The notes below the pieces were generated by a model that had not been told where the DNA came from, did not search any database, and saw only the letters and a list, made by a program, of their open reading frames with translations. Both the position numbers and the translations under genes were made by a program. A DNA stretch of 64,000 bases from Cupriavidus sp. WGlv3. GTDB lineage: Bacteria > Pseudomonadota > Gammaproteobacteria > Burkholderiales > Burkholderiaceae. Positions 41,642-51,630 of the stretch are shown piece by piece. The DNA is taken from NCBI RefSeq assembly GCF_023952475.1, contig NZ_JALHRX010000002.1:434001-498000 (forward strand). Reading direction: 5' to 3'. Position 1 is the stretch's first letter; each line of letters starts with the position of its first letter.

Positions 41642-42727
41642 TTACCCGTTATTGCCCTTCTTGCCGTTTGCTGGATGTGCGTGGCTTGCTGCCAGCAACT
41701 GCAGCAGCCGCGCCTCGTCCGCGCGCAGCCGCGCCATGGCGGGCGCGCGGCCGCGCGCCTGCAGCACGCCGGCCAGGTAGGCATCGATGACGTCGGGGTG
41801 CACATAGCATTTGCGGCACACCGCGACGGTGTTGCGCAGCTGGTTCGCGACCTCGCGGATGGCATCGGTCACGGCCTTGCGGCGCGCAGTCTCGCTGGCC
41901 GCTTCCGGCAGCTTGCGCAGGATCGCCAGCGCATGCACGCTGCCGGCCCAGGTGCGGAAGTCCTTGGCGGTAAAGTCCCCGCCGGTCACTTCCTGCAGGT
42001 AGGCGTTGACATCGGCCGAGCCGATCTCGCGGATCTCGCCGTCGCTGTCGCGGTACTTGAACAGGCACTGGCCCGGCAGGTCGGCGCAGTTGCGCACGAT
42101 GCGCGCGAGGCGCGGGTCGTTGACCGAGACGTCGTGCGTGATGCCGCTCTTGCCAGTGAACTGGAAGCGCAGCCGGCTGCCGCGCACGGTCACGTGGCGC
42201 CGCCGCAGCGTGGTCAGGCCGTAGGTGCGGTTCTGGCGCGCGTAGCGCGGCGAGCCGACCCGCACCAGCGTGGCGTCGAGCAGCAGCACCACCGCGCCCA
42301 CCACCTTCTCGCGCGGCATGCCGTTGCGGCGCAGGTCGCGCGCCACGCGCGCGCGCAGGCGCGGCAGCGCGGCGCCGAACGCCGCCAGCCGCGCGTACTT
42401 GTCGGTATCGCGCAGCGTGGCCCATTGCGGGTGGTAGACGTACTGCTTGCGCCCGCGCGCATCGCGCCCGGTGGCCTGCAGGTGGCCGCGCGGATCGGGG
42501 CAGATCCACACCGACTCGTATGCCGGCGGGATCGCCAGCGTCGCGATGCGCGCCAGCGTGGCGGCATCGGTCACGCGCTTGCCGTCCGGGCCGGTATAGC
42601 TGAAGCCGCTGCCATGGCGCCGGCGCGTGATGCCCGCGATGCCGTCGTCGACATAGCGCAGCCCCGCGTCGCGCAGCACCGTGTCGAGCGCGGCGGGGGC
42701 GTCGGTGGCGGGCAGCGTGCTGTCCAT
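41642..42727 (-). CDS. DNA topoisomerase IB (poxvirus type)
   Basis: A 361-residue type IB topoisomerase, which relaxes supercoils through a 3'-phosphotyrosyl intermediate. The catalytic set can be traced: Arg in VGSPRYARQNRTYGLTTLR, Lys in FTGKSGITHD, Arg and the downstream His in KDFRTWAGSVHALA, and the nucleophilic Tyr in CRKCYVHPDVIDAY. Length is typical of bacterial members. It is last of a minus-strand operon, 12 bases after the hydrolase gene. Bacterial TopIB is accessory and often linked to stress or DNA-repair genes. Confidence 0.94.
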   Translation of the reverse strand: MDSTLPATDAPAALDTVLRDAGLRYVDDGIAGITRRRHGSGFSYTGPDGKRVTDAATLARIATLAIPPAYESVWICPDPRGHLQATGRDARGRKQYVYHPQWATLRDTDKYARLAAFGAALPRLRARVARDLRRNGMPREKVVGAVVLLLDATLVRVGSPRYARQNRTYGLTTLRRRHVTVRGSRLRFQFTGKSGITHDVSVNDPRLARIVRNCADLPGQCLFKYRDSDGEIREIGSADVNAYLQEVTGGDFTAKDFRTWAGSVHALAILRKLPEAASETARRKAVTDAIREVANQLRNTVAVCRKCYVHPDVIDAYLAGVLQARGRAPAMARLRADEARLLQLLAASHAHPANGKKGNNG

Positions 42728-42739
42728 GGGCGCGCCAGC

Positions 42740-43597
42740 TCAGGCGGCGCCCGGCGCGCTGGCCGACTCGGGCTGCGGGGTTTCGAGCCCGGCATCGGGT
42801 GCGGGCGGCGCGGGCTTTGGCGGCGCCGGTGGCACCGCGCGCTCGGCGGTAACCGGGCCGGCACGGGCCACGGTGACCATTTCACGCAGCCAGTTGACCA
42901 GCATGCTGCTGTAGGTGCGCTGGAATTCCTCGTCGCTCAGGCCATGGTCGGCGCCCTTGATCACGCGGTAAGTGAGCGAGTTGGCATGGATGCAGGAATC
43001 GACATAGCTCATCACCACGGCATGGGGCACGATCTGGTCGTGCTCGGATTCGATCACCAGCACGTCGCCGGTAAACGCGGTGCAGGCGCGCAGCGCGCGA
43101 TTGCTCGCGGGCGGCACCATGCTGCGCCGGTAGGTCACCAGGTCCTGCTCGCGGTGCAGCTGGCGCTTGGGCAGGTCCCAGCCCGTGTCCATGTACAGCG
43201 CCGGGGCCCGGAACGCCAGCCAGCGCACCTGGCGCAGGCTGCTGAGCAGCGCGGCCAGGTAGCCGCCATAGCTGCTGCCCACCACCGCGATCGCGTTGCG
43301 GTCCACCTCCGGCTGGCGCACCAGCACATCGTAGGCCGCCACCACGTCGGCAAGGTTGCGCGTGCGGCTGACGGTTTCGTACTGCGCGCGCGTGCCGGCA
43401 TGGCCGGTCAGGTCGAAGGTCAGGCAGACGCAGCCCAGCCCCGTTACCTTGCGCGCCCGCGCCAGGTATTGCTGCTGGCTGCCGCCCCAGCCGTGCACGA
43501 ACAACACACCCGGCAATTTGGTTTCCGGGCTGATCAGGGTACCGGCAATGGTGCCGCCTTCGCTTTCGATCTGCAGCAGTTCTTCATGCGTTGCCAT
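42740..43597 (-). CDS. Alpha/beta-hydrolase
   Basis: A 285-residue serine hydrolase. The oxyanion loop FVHGWGGSQQQ, nucleophile elbow VVGSSYGGYLAALL (Ser in GSSYGG), acid in VIESEHDQIVP and the His in GADHGLSDEEF complete the triad. It resembles dienelactone hydrolase/acyl-peptidase-type esterases. The last 40 residues are Pro/Ala-rich and probably flexible. No signal peptide. It overlaps the DUF3182 gene by 14 bases, so the two are coupled; substrate unknown. Confidence 0.88.
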   Translation of the reverse strand: MATHEELLQIESEGGTIAGTLISPETKLPGVLFVHGWGGSQQQYLARARKVTGLGCVCLTFDLTGHAGTRAQYETVSRTRNLADVVAAYDVLVRQPEVDRNAIAVVGSSYGGYLAALLSSLRQVRWLAFRAPALYMDTGWDLPKRQLHREQDLVTYRRSMVPPASNRALRACTAFTGDVLVIESEHDQIVPHAVVMSYVDSCIHANSLTYRVIKGADHGLSDEEFQRTYSSMLVNWLREMVTVARAGPVTAERAVPPAPPKPAPPAPDAGLETPQPESASAPGAA

Positions 43598-44789
43598 CGG
43601 ATTCAGGCTCCAGTCGTGCGTACTTGGTCAGGGGGCCGACATGGCGGTCTTCGCCCTGGTAGTAGATCTCCGCGTCATCCGGCACGCGCACATCGTTGCC
43701 GTAGACTTCCCGCGTCGACGCCACCACGCGCGTGCGCGCGGGGTCGTCGCGCAGCGCCGCCAGCGCCACCAGTTCAGCACCGGTGGCGCCGCCCACGCGC
43801 CAGGACTGCTCCAGTACGCCGCCCAGCATCTGCCCGTCACTGGCGCCGCCGGCCGGCGCGCCGAAGGCGACGTCGTAGTTGCAGCGCGACAGCACCATGC
43901 CGCCGCCTTCGCCATAGCAGGCCAGCGCGGCCTCGTGGTACACCATCGCCGCGCGCACCGCGGCGAGGATGCGGGCGTCGAACGGGTGCTGCAGCAGCGC
44001 GTCAAAGTTTCCGCGCACCACGGTCAGGGTCGAGCCGCCGTAGACCTTCTGGCCCCGGTTGTTCTCGGTCAGCCCCTGCGTGCCGCAATAGCTCGCTTCC
44101 AGTCCCGCCAGCACGACCTTGCCGACGCTGAAGGTCTGCGGCGCGCGGAGGTCGCGCTCCACCACCAGGCCGTTTCGCTCCACCTCATCCGTGGCGAGCA
44201 CGGCCAGCGCTTCCTCCAGCGCGGCTTCGCCGTCGACCACGCGCTGGCCCAGCCCGCCGACACCGCCGGTATCCTTCAGCCGCACCGGCCCCAGCGTCAG
44301 CAGCCGCAGCGCCGCGATGCGCGCATCGCCGAGGCTGAACGCGGTAAAGCCCGGCAGCGTGGCGCCCACCACGCGCCGCACGAAGGCCTCGGACCAGCCC
44401 CGCGGCGCCGCGGCACCGGGCTCGACCAGGCCGTGCGTGATCGCCTTGGTGGCGACGAACGCATACGGCACCACGCCGCCGAAGAGATCGCTCTCGCCCT
44501 GCACGCCCAGACTTGCCGCCAGTTCGTGGCCGACCAGCGTCTGCGCCGGCACCAGGTACGGCGCGGGCCGTCCCGCTGCAGGCGCGGCGTAGTCGCCGGC
44601 GAACCGCTGGCCGGCAATCCAGGCCACCTTGCGGGCAATATTGGCAAGGGTCATGCCATGGTGGCTGTCGGCCTGGTCCAGGGTCTCGCAGCCGTAGGCC
44701 ATCACCGGGCGGCTGCCCTGCTGCGCGGCTGCCGGCGCTGCAACCGGCAGCCCCGGTTTTCGCTTGCTTGCGTTGCTGGATACGGTCAC
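43584..44789 (-). CDS. DUF3182 family protein
   Basis: A 401-residue protein of the uncharacterised DUF3182 family. Seen: MAYGCETLDQADSHHGMTLANIARKVAWIAG near the N-terminus, a KAITHGLV region, VRLKDTGGVGGLGQRVV, and a C-terminal YYQGEDRHVGPLTKYARL. The Gly-rich loop and alternating strands suggest an ATP-grasp-like enzyme, which is inference. The GTG at 44789 was chosen because AGGAG lies 8 bases upstream; no ATG occurs before the conserved start. It overlaps the hydrolase gene and follows the iron permease-like gene by 61 bases. Confidence 0.82.
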   Translation of the reverse strand: MTVSSNASKRKPGLPVAAPAAAQQGSRPVMAYGCETLDQADSHHGMTLANIARKVAWIAGQRFAGDYAAPAAGRPAPYLVPAQTLVGHELAASLGVQGESDLFGGVVPYAFVATKAITHGLVEPGAAAPRGWSEAFVRRVVGATLPGFTAFSLGDARIAALRLLTLGPVRLKDTGGVGGLGQRVVDGEAALEEALAVLATDEVERNGLVVERDLRAPQTFSVGKVVLAGLEASYCGTQGLTENNRGQKVYGGSTLTVVRGNFDALLQHPFDARILAAVRAAMVYHEAALACYGEGGGMVLSRCNYDVAFGAPAGGASDGQMLGGVLEQSWRVGGATGAELVALAALRDDPARTRVVASTREVYGNDVRVPDDAEIYYQGEDRHVGPLTKYARLEPESDGNA

Positions 44790-44850
44790 GGCCTGCTCCT
44801 GTTTCGGTTGGTCACATGGATCCTGCGCAAGGGAGCCGCTGGCCGGCAAG

Positions 44851-45420
44851 CTAGGAGGCGGCCGAGGCGGGCGTCGCGGGTGCGCCGCCGGCGGGCGCTT
44901 CGGGCCGATGCCCGCGCGCGGCCCGCGCGTCACGCTTGGCGGCGTGGTTTTCGCGCGCCTCGTCGAGCGAATGGCTGGCCTTGATGCCGTCTTCCTGGTC
45001 GGCCAGCTCGGCCAGCTGGCGATAAAAGCTGACCAGCTGGCGCAGTTCGTCCTCGTCCAGGTCTTCGATCGACACCAGCATGTTGCTGGCCTCGCGGTGC
45101 GAGGCCAGCAGTTCGTTGAGCTTCAGGTGGACCGCCACGGCATCCTTGTTCTGGCTCTGCTGGATCAGGAACACCATCAGGAAGGTGACGATGGTGGTGC
45201 CGGTGTTGATCACCAGCTGCCAGGTCTCGGAGTACCCGAACATCGGGCCGGTGAGGGCCCACGCCACCACCACGCCGACGGCGAGCACGAACGCGGTCGG
45301 CGACCCGGCATGGCGCGTGGCGCCGCCGGCAAAGCGGTCGAACAGGTGCAGCACGGTGGCACGTTTGCCGGCGCCGGGCCGATGGCCAACGCCGGGCAGG
45401 ATGGGGCTGGATTTGCGCAT
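44851..45420 (-). CDS. Low-affinity iron permease-like membrane protein
   Basis: A 189-residue inner-membrane protein matching the low-affinity iron permease family (PF04120). The two-helix core is visible: SPTAFVLAVGVVVAWALTGP, then WQLVINTGTTIVTFLMVFLIQ, followed by the family's QNKDAVAVHLKLNELL and the acidic IEDLDEDELRQL. The C-terminus is Ala/Gly/Pro-rich. Bacterial members are unproven as iron transporters. First gene of an operon with DUF3182, hydrolase and TopIB. The start at 45420 (MRKSSPILP) is typical of the family. Confidence 0.85.
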   Translation of the reverse strand: MRKSSPILPGVGHRPGAGKRATVLHLFDRFAGGATRHAGSPTAFVLAVGVVVAWALTGPMFGYSETWQLVINTGTTIVTFLMVFLIQQSQNKDAVAVHLKLNELLASHREASNMLVSIEDLDEDELRQLVSFYRQLAELADQEDGIKASHSLDEARENHAAKRDARAARGHRPEAPAGGAPATPASAAS

Positions 45421-45785
45421 CGTTGCACTCCCAGGGATAAGTCGCCGGATTGGCCGCCGAGACTGGTGAGGGCTTGGGCGGCATGCTGATTTCATTGTAT
45501 GGAGCGCATGGCCAATGTGCAGCGGGCGCAGTCCTACAACGGGCGCAGCACTTGCCGCGCCCCGCACCTTTCGTTTCTACATCGGGTGATAAATGTTGCC
45601 GGCAGCGTGACCGAGTTCACGCGCGCGCGACGTGCGCGGGCGACGGGAACGCTTCTTGCGCCGCATGTCATGACGAAGCGGCGACTCCCGGTGCGCCGGT
45701 GGCTGCCGGTTCGCCGGAACGCCGCCCTGTTGACCAGGGCCCGATCCGCACCCGGTGTCGGTCCCACCAGCAAACGGAGCCAGCC
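45421..45785. other. Divergent promoter region, iron permease operon / CBS gene
   Basis: These 365 bases contain TCGTTTCTACATCG (45571-45584), a variant of the motif found upstream of other stress genes here. No clear sigma-70 elements, hairpins or genes were recognised. Confidence 0.4.
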
Positions 45786-46253
45786 ATGTTCCAGTCCCCT
45801 GCCACGCAACCCCGCGCGCCGCGCCGCGTCGTCGACATCATGACGCGCCAGCCGGCCTATATCACCCCCGATGAAACCATCCAGCATGCCGCGCAGTTGA
45901 TGGCGGACCTGCACGTCGGCTCGCTGCCGGTCTGCGACGGCCGGCGCCTGGTCGGCATGCTGACCGACCGCGATATCACCGTGCGCGCCACCGCCGGCGG
46001 CCAGCCGCCGCAGGCCACGCGCGTGGCCGACGCGATGTCGCCGCAAGTGGAATGGTGCCTCGAGGACGAATCGCTCGAAGATGCGCAGCACAAGATGGAA
46101 GCCGCGCAGGTGCGGCGCCTGCCGGTGCTCGATCACGACCATACCCTGGTGGGCATCGTGTCGCTGGGCGACCTCGCCAGCAAGGGTGCCGATACGCGCG
46201 ATTCCGGCGAGACGCTGGCGTCGATCTCCACGCCTTCGGCGCCCGCGCGCTGA
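45786..46253 (+). CDS. CBS-domain pair protein
   Basis: A 155-residue protein made of two CBS domains (residues about 15-70 and 80-135). Each shows the D-I-M-T...I/V start and G-M/I-L/V-T/S-x-x-D end (GMLTDRDITVRA, GIVSLGDLASKG). Such stand-alone pairs bind adenine nucleotides and act as energy or stress sensors. The gene is followed after 23 bases by a BON-domain gene, presumably its operon partner. No enzyme domain is fused. Confidence 0.92.
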   Translation: MFQSPATQPRAPRRVVDIMTRQPAYITPDETIQHAAQLMADLHVGSLPVCDGRRLVGMLTDRDITVRATAGGQPPQATRVADAMSPQVEWCLEDESLEDAQHKMEAAQVRRLPVLDHDHTLVGIVSLGDLASKGADTRDSGETLASISTPSAPAR

Positions 46254-46276
46254 AGCCGCATCGACCAGGAGCCGCG

Positions 46277-46603
46277 ATGAGCGCAACCCCTTCCGCCGCT
46301 GACGAAGCCCTGCGCGTGGCCGTACGCGCCGAAATTGCCGCGGCCTTCGATGGCCGCTTTCCCGACGGCGTGACGCTCGAGGTGGCCGACCGGCGCGTGA
46401 CCGTGCGCGGCTGCGTGGAAGACGTAGACACCGCGCAGCGCGTGGAAAAGGCCGCGGCGGTCAGTCCCGGCGTGCTGGGCGTACATAACGCGCTGTCGAC
46501 GCGACAGCCGCCCGCGCCCGAACCGCAGGGACAGCCCCCCGGCAGCGGCAGGCACGCCGACCCGGCCGACAAGCCGGCCGGGCAGGTGAACCACAAGGTC
46601 TGA
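46277..46603 (+). CDS. Small BON-domain protein
   Basis: A 108-residue protein with one BON domain (residues about 10-76; VRAEIAAAFDGRFPDGVTLE, RRVTVRGCVEDVDTAQRVEKAA, VLGVHNALS) and a Pro/Gly-rich tail. No signal peptide, so probably cytoplasmic, unlike OsmY. It is the second gene after the CBS protein; the GGAG-preceded ATG at 46277 is well supported. A strong hairpin follows. Role inferred as stress-related binding module. Confidence 0.85.
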   Translation: MSATPSAADEALRVAVRAEIAAAFDGRFPDGVTLEVADRRVTVRGCVEDVDTAQRVEKAAAVSPGVLGVHNALSTRQPPAPEPQGQPPGSGRHADPADKPAGQVNHKV

Positions 46604-46636
46604 ACGCCAACGCTGAACGGCATCGCTGAACGACAC

Positions 46637-46661
46637 GGCGCCGGAGGTTTGCTCCGGCGCC
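46637..46661. terminator. Bidirectional hairpin between BON and PRC-barrel genes
   Basis: A perfect 10-bp stem GGCGCCGGAG / CTCCGGCGCC with a 5-base loop, between convergent genes. No T tract longer than three follows on the plus strand. Confidence 0.65.
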
Positions 46662-46712
46662 CTGGCGTTTACGAGGTGCTGATGGGAGTGCTAATGGCCC
46701 GATGAGTTGTGA

Positions 46713-47174
46713 TCAACCCCAGGGGTCATAGCGGTCGGCTTCCCAGTATGGCGAGATGCCGTAGTACTGGTGGATGCTGGTGGCCCATTGCGAGTCGGCC
46801 ATGGTCGGCCAGTGGTCCTTGTCGAAGCCCGGCGCGGCCTTGAGCCGGTCTTTCTCGACGCCGAGCACGAAGCACTTGCGCCGCGTGTCGAGCGTCAGCG
46901 CGGACCACGGCAGCGCGAACAGCTTTTCGCCAATGCCGAGGAAGCCGCCCATTGCCAGCACGGCATAGGCGACGCGGCCGCCGAGCACGTCGATCATGAT
47001 GTGGTCGATGGTGCCGATGTCGTCGCCGGCCGGGTCAACCACCTTGTTGCCCTCGAGCGTGTCGGCCGCCATCACGAACGGGCCGGGTCCCGGGGAATTG
47101 CGGTCGATGCCGCCGACGATCGAGGCGCCGTGCGGATGTTCGGCGCCGGGCGTTTCAGGTTGGACTGGATTCAT
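46713..47174 (-). CDS. PRC-barrel domain protein
   Basis: A 153-residue protein with one PRC-barrel domain (about residues 40-115; MAADTLEGNKVVDPAGDDIGTIDHIMIDVLGGRVAYAVLAMGGFLGIGEKLFALPWSAL). The C-terminus HWPTMADSQWATSIHQYYG is typical of the photosynthesis-independent PRC proteins common in stress loci. PRC barrels are binding modules; partner unknown. Convergent with the BON gene. The GGAGGTATCC site supports the ATG at 47174. Confidence 0.9.
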   Translation of the reverse strand: MNPVQPETPGAEHPHGASIVGGIDRNSPGPGPFVMAADTLEGNKVVDPAGDDIGTIDHIMIDVLGGRVAYAVLAMGGFLGIGEKLFALPWSALTLDTRRKCFVLGVEKDRLKAAPGFDKDHWPTMADSQWATSIHQYYGISPYWEADRYDPWG

Positions 47175-47233
47175 GGATACCTCCGTTTGGCTGCTCGGGT
47201 AGCGGGTTGGAGCGAAAAGCGTAGCGCGATGCG

Positions 47234-47824
47234 CTAGCGGCGTGCGCGCGTGTCGGCCGGCACCGGCGGTACCAGCGGATCGAAGTCGGCCCAGCGGCCA
47301 TCGACCCACTGGCCGTCGGCGCGCTCGACATCCTTGGCGCCGCCCTGGCGCAACACGGTCGCGACCGTGTCCGCCGTGGCGGTGTCGGTGCCGGTCAGGT
47401 GCGCCGCCAGCACGACCCCGGCATTGCGCACCGGCGGCTGGCCGGTGCGCGGGTCGCGCCCGGCATGGCGCGCCAGCGCCAGCGCGCCCGCGAGCGAGCC
47501 CAGGTAGGCACCCAGCCCGACCGCGAACACCAGCACCAGGATCGACAGCGGTGGCGTCGCGCCCAGCGCGGCCACCAGCGCCGCACCGACCGCGGCGCCC
47601 ACGGCGGCGCCGATCAGCACCCCGCTGATGGCGCCCACGCCCGCTTTGCGCGCGCCGGCGTCGGCGGCGTGGTCGCCGCCGATGGCATAGGCGGCGTGCT
47701 GCCCGGGCGGGTTCACGTAGAACAGGTTCAGGTCCTGGTCGACAAACCCCTGCGCGCGCAGCCGGCTTGCGGTGGTCTCGGCGGTGGCGAAGCTGTCGAA
47801 GCGGCCAGCGATGATGGCGGACAT
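47234..47824 (-). CDS. YflT-like general stress protein with glycine-zipper membrane segment
   Basis: A 196-residue protein. MSAIIAGRFDSFATAETTASRLRAQGF is the YflT/GSP17M module. Residues about 60-115 are two hydrophobic Gly/Ala-zipper helices (GVGAISGVLIGAAVGAAVGA, then ILVLVFAVGLGAYLGSLAGA). The C-terminus has VVLAAHLTGTDTATADTVATVLRQGGA and QWVDGRWADFDPLVP. Such proteins may sit in the inner membrane under osmotic or heat stress. It is the long paralogue of the protein at 37890-38342. Confidence 0.85.
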   Translation of the reverse strand: MSAIIAGRFDSFATAETTASRLRAQGFVDQDLNLFYVNPPGQHAAYAIGGDHAADAGARKAGVGAISGVLIGAAVGAAVGAALVAALGATPPLSILVLVFAVGLGAYLGSLAGALALARHAGRDPRTGQPPVRNAGVVLAAHLTGTDTATADTVATVLRQGGAKDVERADGQWVDGRWADFDPLVPPVPADTRARR

Positions 47825-47931
47825 GGTGGCTCCTTTTCGTTCATCGATGTGTTCGGAACCGCGGCGAGGCTGGTGGCAGCCACGCCGCGGCGCTTGGACT
47901 CAAGGTGGACTAAAGGGGGCAGGCACGCTCC

Positions 47932-48681
<750 letters not shown>

Positions 48682-48880
48682 TTAGGGTGCTTGATCCATG
48701 CAAGGGGCGGGCCAGAAGCTGATCAGCGGCCCTGCACGCAGGCAGGCGCTTCAGCGCGCGTGTGAACGCTGCCGTACCATGGCGCGCGGCCAGCGCGCGA
48801 TGGCGTCGCGGGCAAGTGGTACGCGTAGCGTTGGCGCCGGCCGGGTAAAAACTACATCGATAGCGGCAGCGGAGCCGCCT

Positions 48881-49804
48881 TCAGGCCTGGCGCATATGGC
48901 GCGGGAACCGGACCGCGATGCAGACGCTGACCTTGTCGCTGTCGCAGCCGTCGCTCTCCGCGCTCAGCACGGCGCCGTGCATTTCCACCATGCGCCGCGT
49001 CAGCAGCAGTGCGCTGCTTTGCCGGGACGGCGGCTCGCCGCCCTGCGGCGGACGGCGGCCGAAGAAGTCGGTCAGAGCCGCCAGCCGGCTGGCGCCGCGC
49101 TGCGAATCCAGCGGCGGGCTTTCGGTAATGCGCAGCTTGACGTAGTCGGGCTCGCTGAACAGGTGCACGCTGACCGCGCCGCCCGTGGGGGCGCGCCAGA
49201 TGCAGTGCACCAGCAGGTGCCGCAGCAACGGCGCCAGCCGCATGGCATCCCCATCGATCCGGTAGGCGTCATCCGGCGCGTCCGGGACGGCGCCCGGCGC
49301 GGGGGATGCGGTGGATGCCGTCGCAGCGTCCGACCATATCGCCGACCCGTCCGCGCTCAGCGGCGACAGCAGAACGCCGCGCGCCTCGGCCGCATGGCGC
49401 CGGTCGGCGATGGCCTGCAGCGCCAGCGTACGCAGGTCAAGCTGCTGCCAGCGGGGCGGGGTTTCGTCGGCAAGCAGGCGCACCCCCTCTTCCATTTCCT
49501 CGATCAGCGCCAGCTGCTGCTGCATGCCCGAGCGGATGCCGTCGAGCGCGCGCTGCGCCGGCGCCGGCGTGGTATCGAAGGCGCGGTCCAGCACATAGGC
49601 CCAGCTCTGGATGGCGTTCAGCGACGAGCGCAGGTCATGCGCGGATTGCTCGATCAGCGTGCTGACCTCCTGCACGCTGCGCACCTGCTGGCCACTGCCG
49701 TTGCCGGCCGCGACCTGCGCGTTCGGCGCCTGCGCGTCCGACTGCTGCGCGGAACCTGGCTCTGGAGTGCCCGGCAAGCCGGACGGCGGAAATTGCTGCG
49801 TCAT
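48881..49804 (-). CDS. Histidine kinase-like protein with degenerate ATPase domain
   Basis: A 307-residue soluble protein. The dimerisation/phosphotransfer segment is preserved (SAHDLRSSLNAIQSWAYVLDRA, H-box His around 58). The following ATPase-like region aligns in pattern (DAMRLAPLLRHLLVHCIWRAPTGGAVSVHL, then RRMVEMHGAVLSAES), but the N-box Asn is replaced, the G1 DxGxG is absent (RITESPPLDS in its place) and no GxGLGL is seen. It may be a phosphatase, adaptor or dead kinase. It lies 159 bases downstream of the NtrC-type regulator gene on the same strand, so that regulator is its likely partner. Confidence 0.75.
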   Translation of the reverse strand: MTQQFPPSGLPGTPEPGSAQQSDAQAPNAQVAAGNGSGQQVRSVQEVSTLIEQSAHDLRSSLNAIQSWAYVLDRAFDTTPAPAQRALDGIRSGMQQQLALIEEMEEGVRLLADETPPRWQQLDLRTLALQAIADRRHAAEARGVLLSPLSADGSAIWSDAATASTASPAPGAVPDAPDDAYRIDGDAMRLAPLLRHLLVHCIWRAPTGGAVSVHLFSEPDYVKLRITESPPLDSQRGASRLAALTDFFGRRPPQGGEPPSRQSSALLLTRRMVEMHGAVLSAESDGCDSDKVSVCIAVRFPRHMRQA

Positions 49805-49963
49805 GTGCAAAGCGGCCGCAGTGGCCAGGGGACATGGCAGGCCGGATCGGCCGGAGACATTGCCCTGCTCGGAAGCAAGAAACGTGCTGCGCGTGCCCAG
49901 GCCGCCGCCGGGGCCGCCACACGCACCCGCCATCCCCGTGATCCCAAGCGATGGCCCACGCCG

Positions 49964-51364
<1,401 letters not shown>

Positions 51365-51586
51365 ACGATCCGTCAGTGAGACCTAATGGAAACTCAAGGC
51401 AAACCCCCGGGCGCTGCCTTCCGCAACCGCAACGCCGACCGGCACCGGGTCAGCGGAAATCCGCCGGCGCGCCTCATGCGTGGCGCGTACGGCAGCCATG
51501 GCAGGCACAGGAGGGTACGGCCCTGACTGCGGATTCTGGTCCGCGGGGGCGGGTCCACACTGCGTAATGCCAGTCTAAGCCCGGGC

Positions 51587-51602
51587 AGGCACGGTCGTTG
51601 CC
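51587..51602 (+). promoter_or_regulatory. Sigma-54 (-24/-12) promoter
   Basis: AGGCACG-GTCG-TTGC matches the consensus TGGCACG-N4-TTGC at all but the first base, with exact GG-N10-GC spacing. Predicted start near 51613, directly ahead of a sigma-54 activator gene. Confidence 0.75.
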
Positions 51603-51630
51603 GGTGTCCGTCTGACACAGCTGTCGGAAG

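Noticed and set aside
41618..44131. A long plus-strand frame opposite TopIB and the hydrolase
   Set aside because: Catalytic residues of both enzymes are intact on the minus strand; the plus frame is low-complexity shadow.
48845..48855. GTAA-type stress motif controlling a plus-strand gene
   Set aside because: No plus-strand gene lies downstream; it may belong to the minus-strand histone-like gene or be chance.
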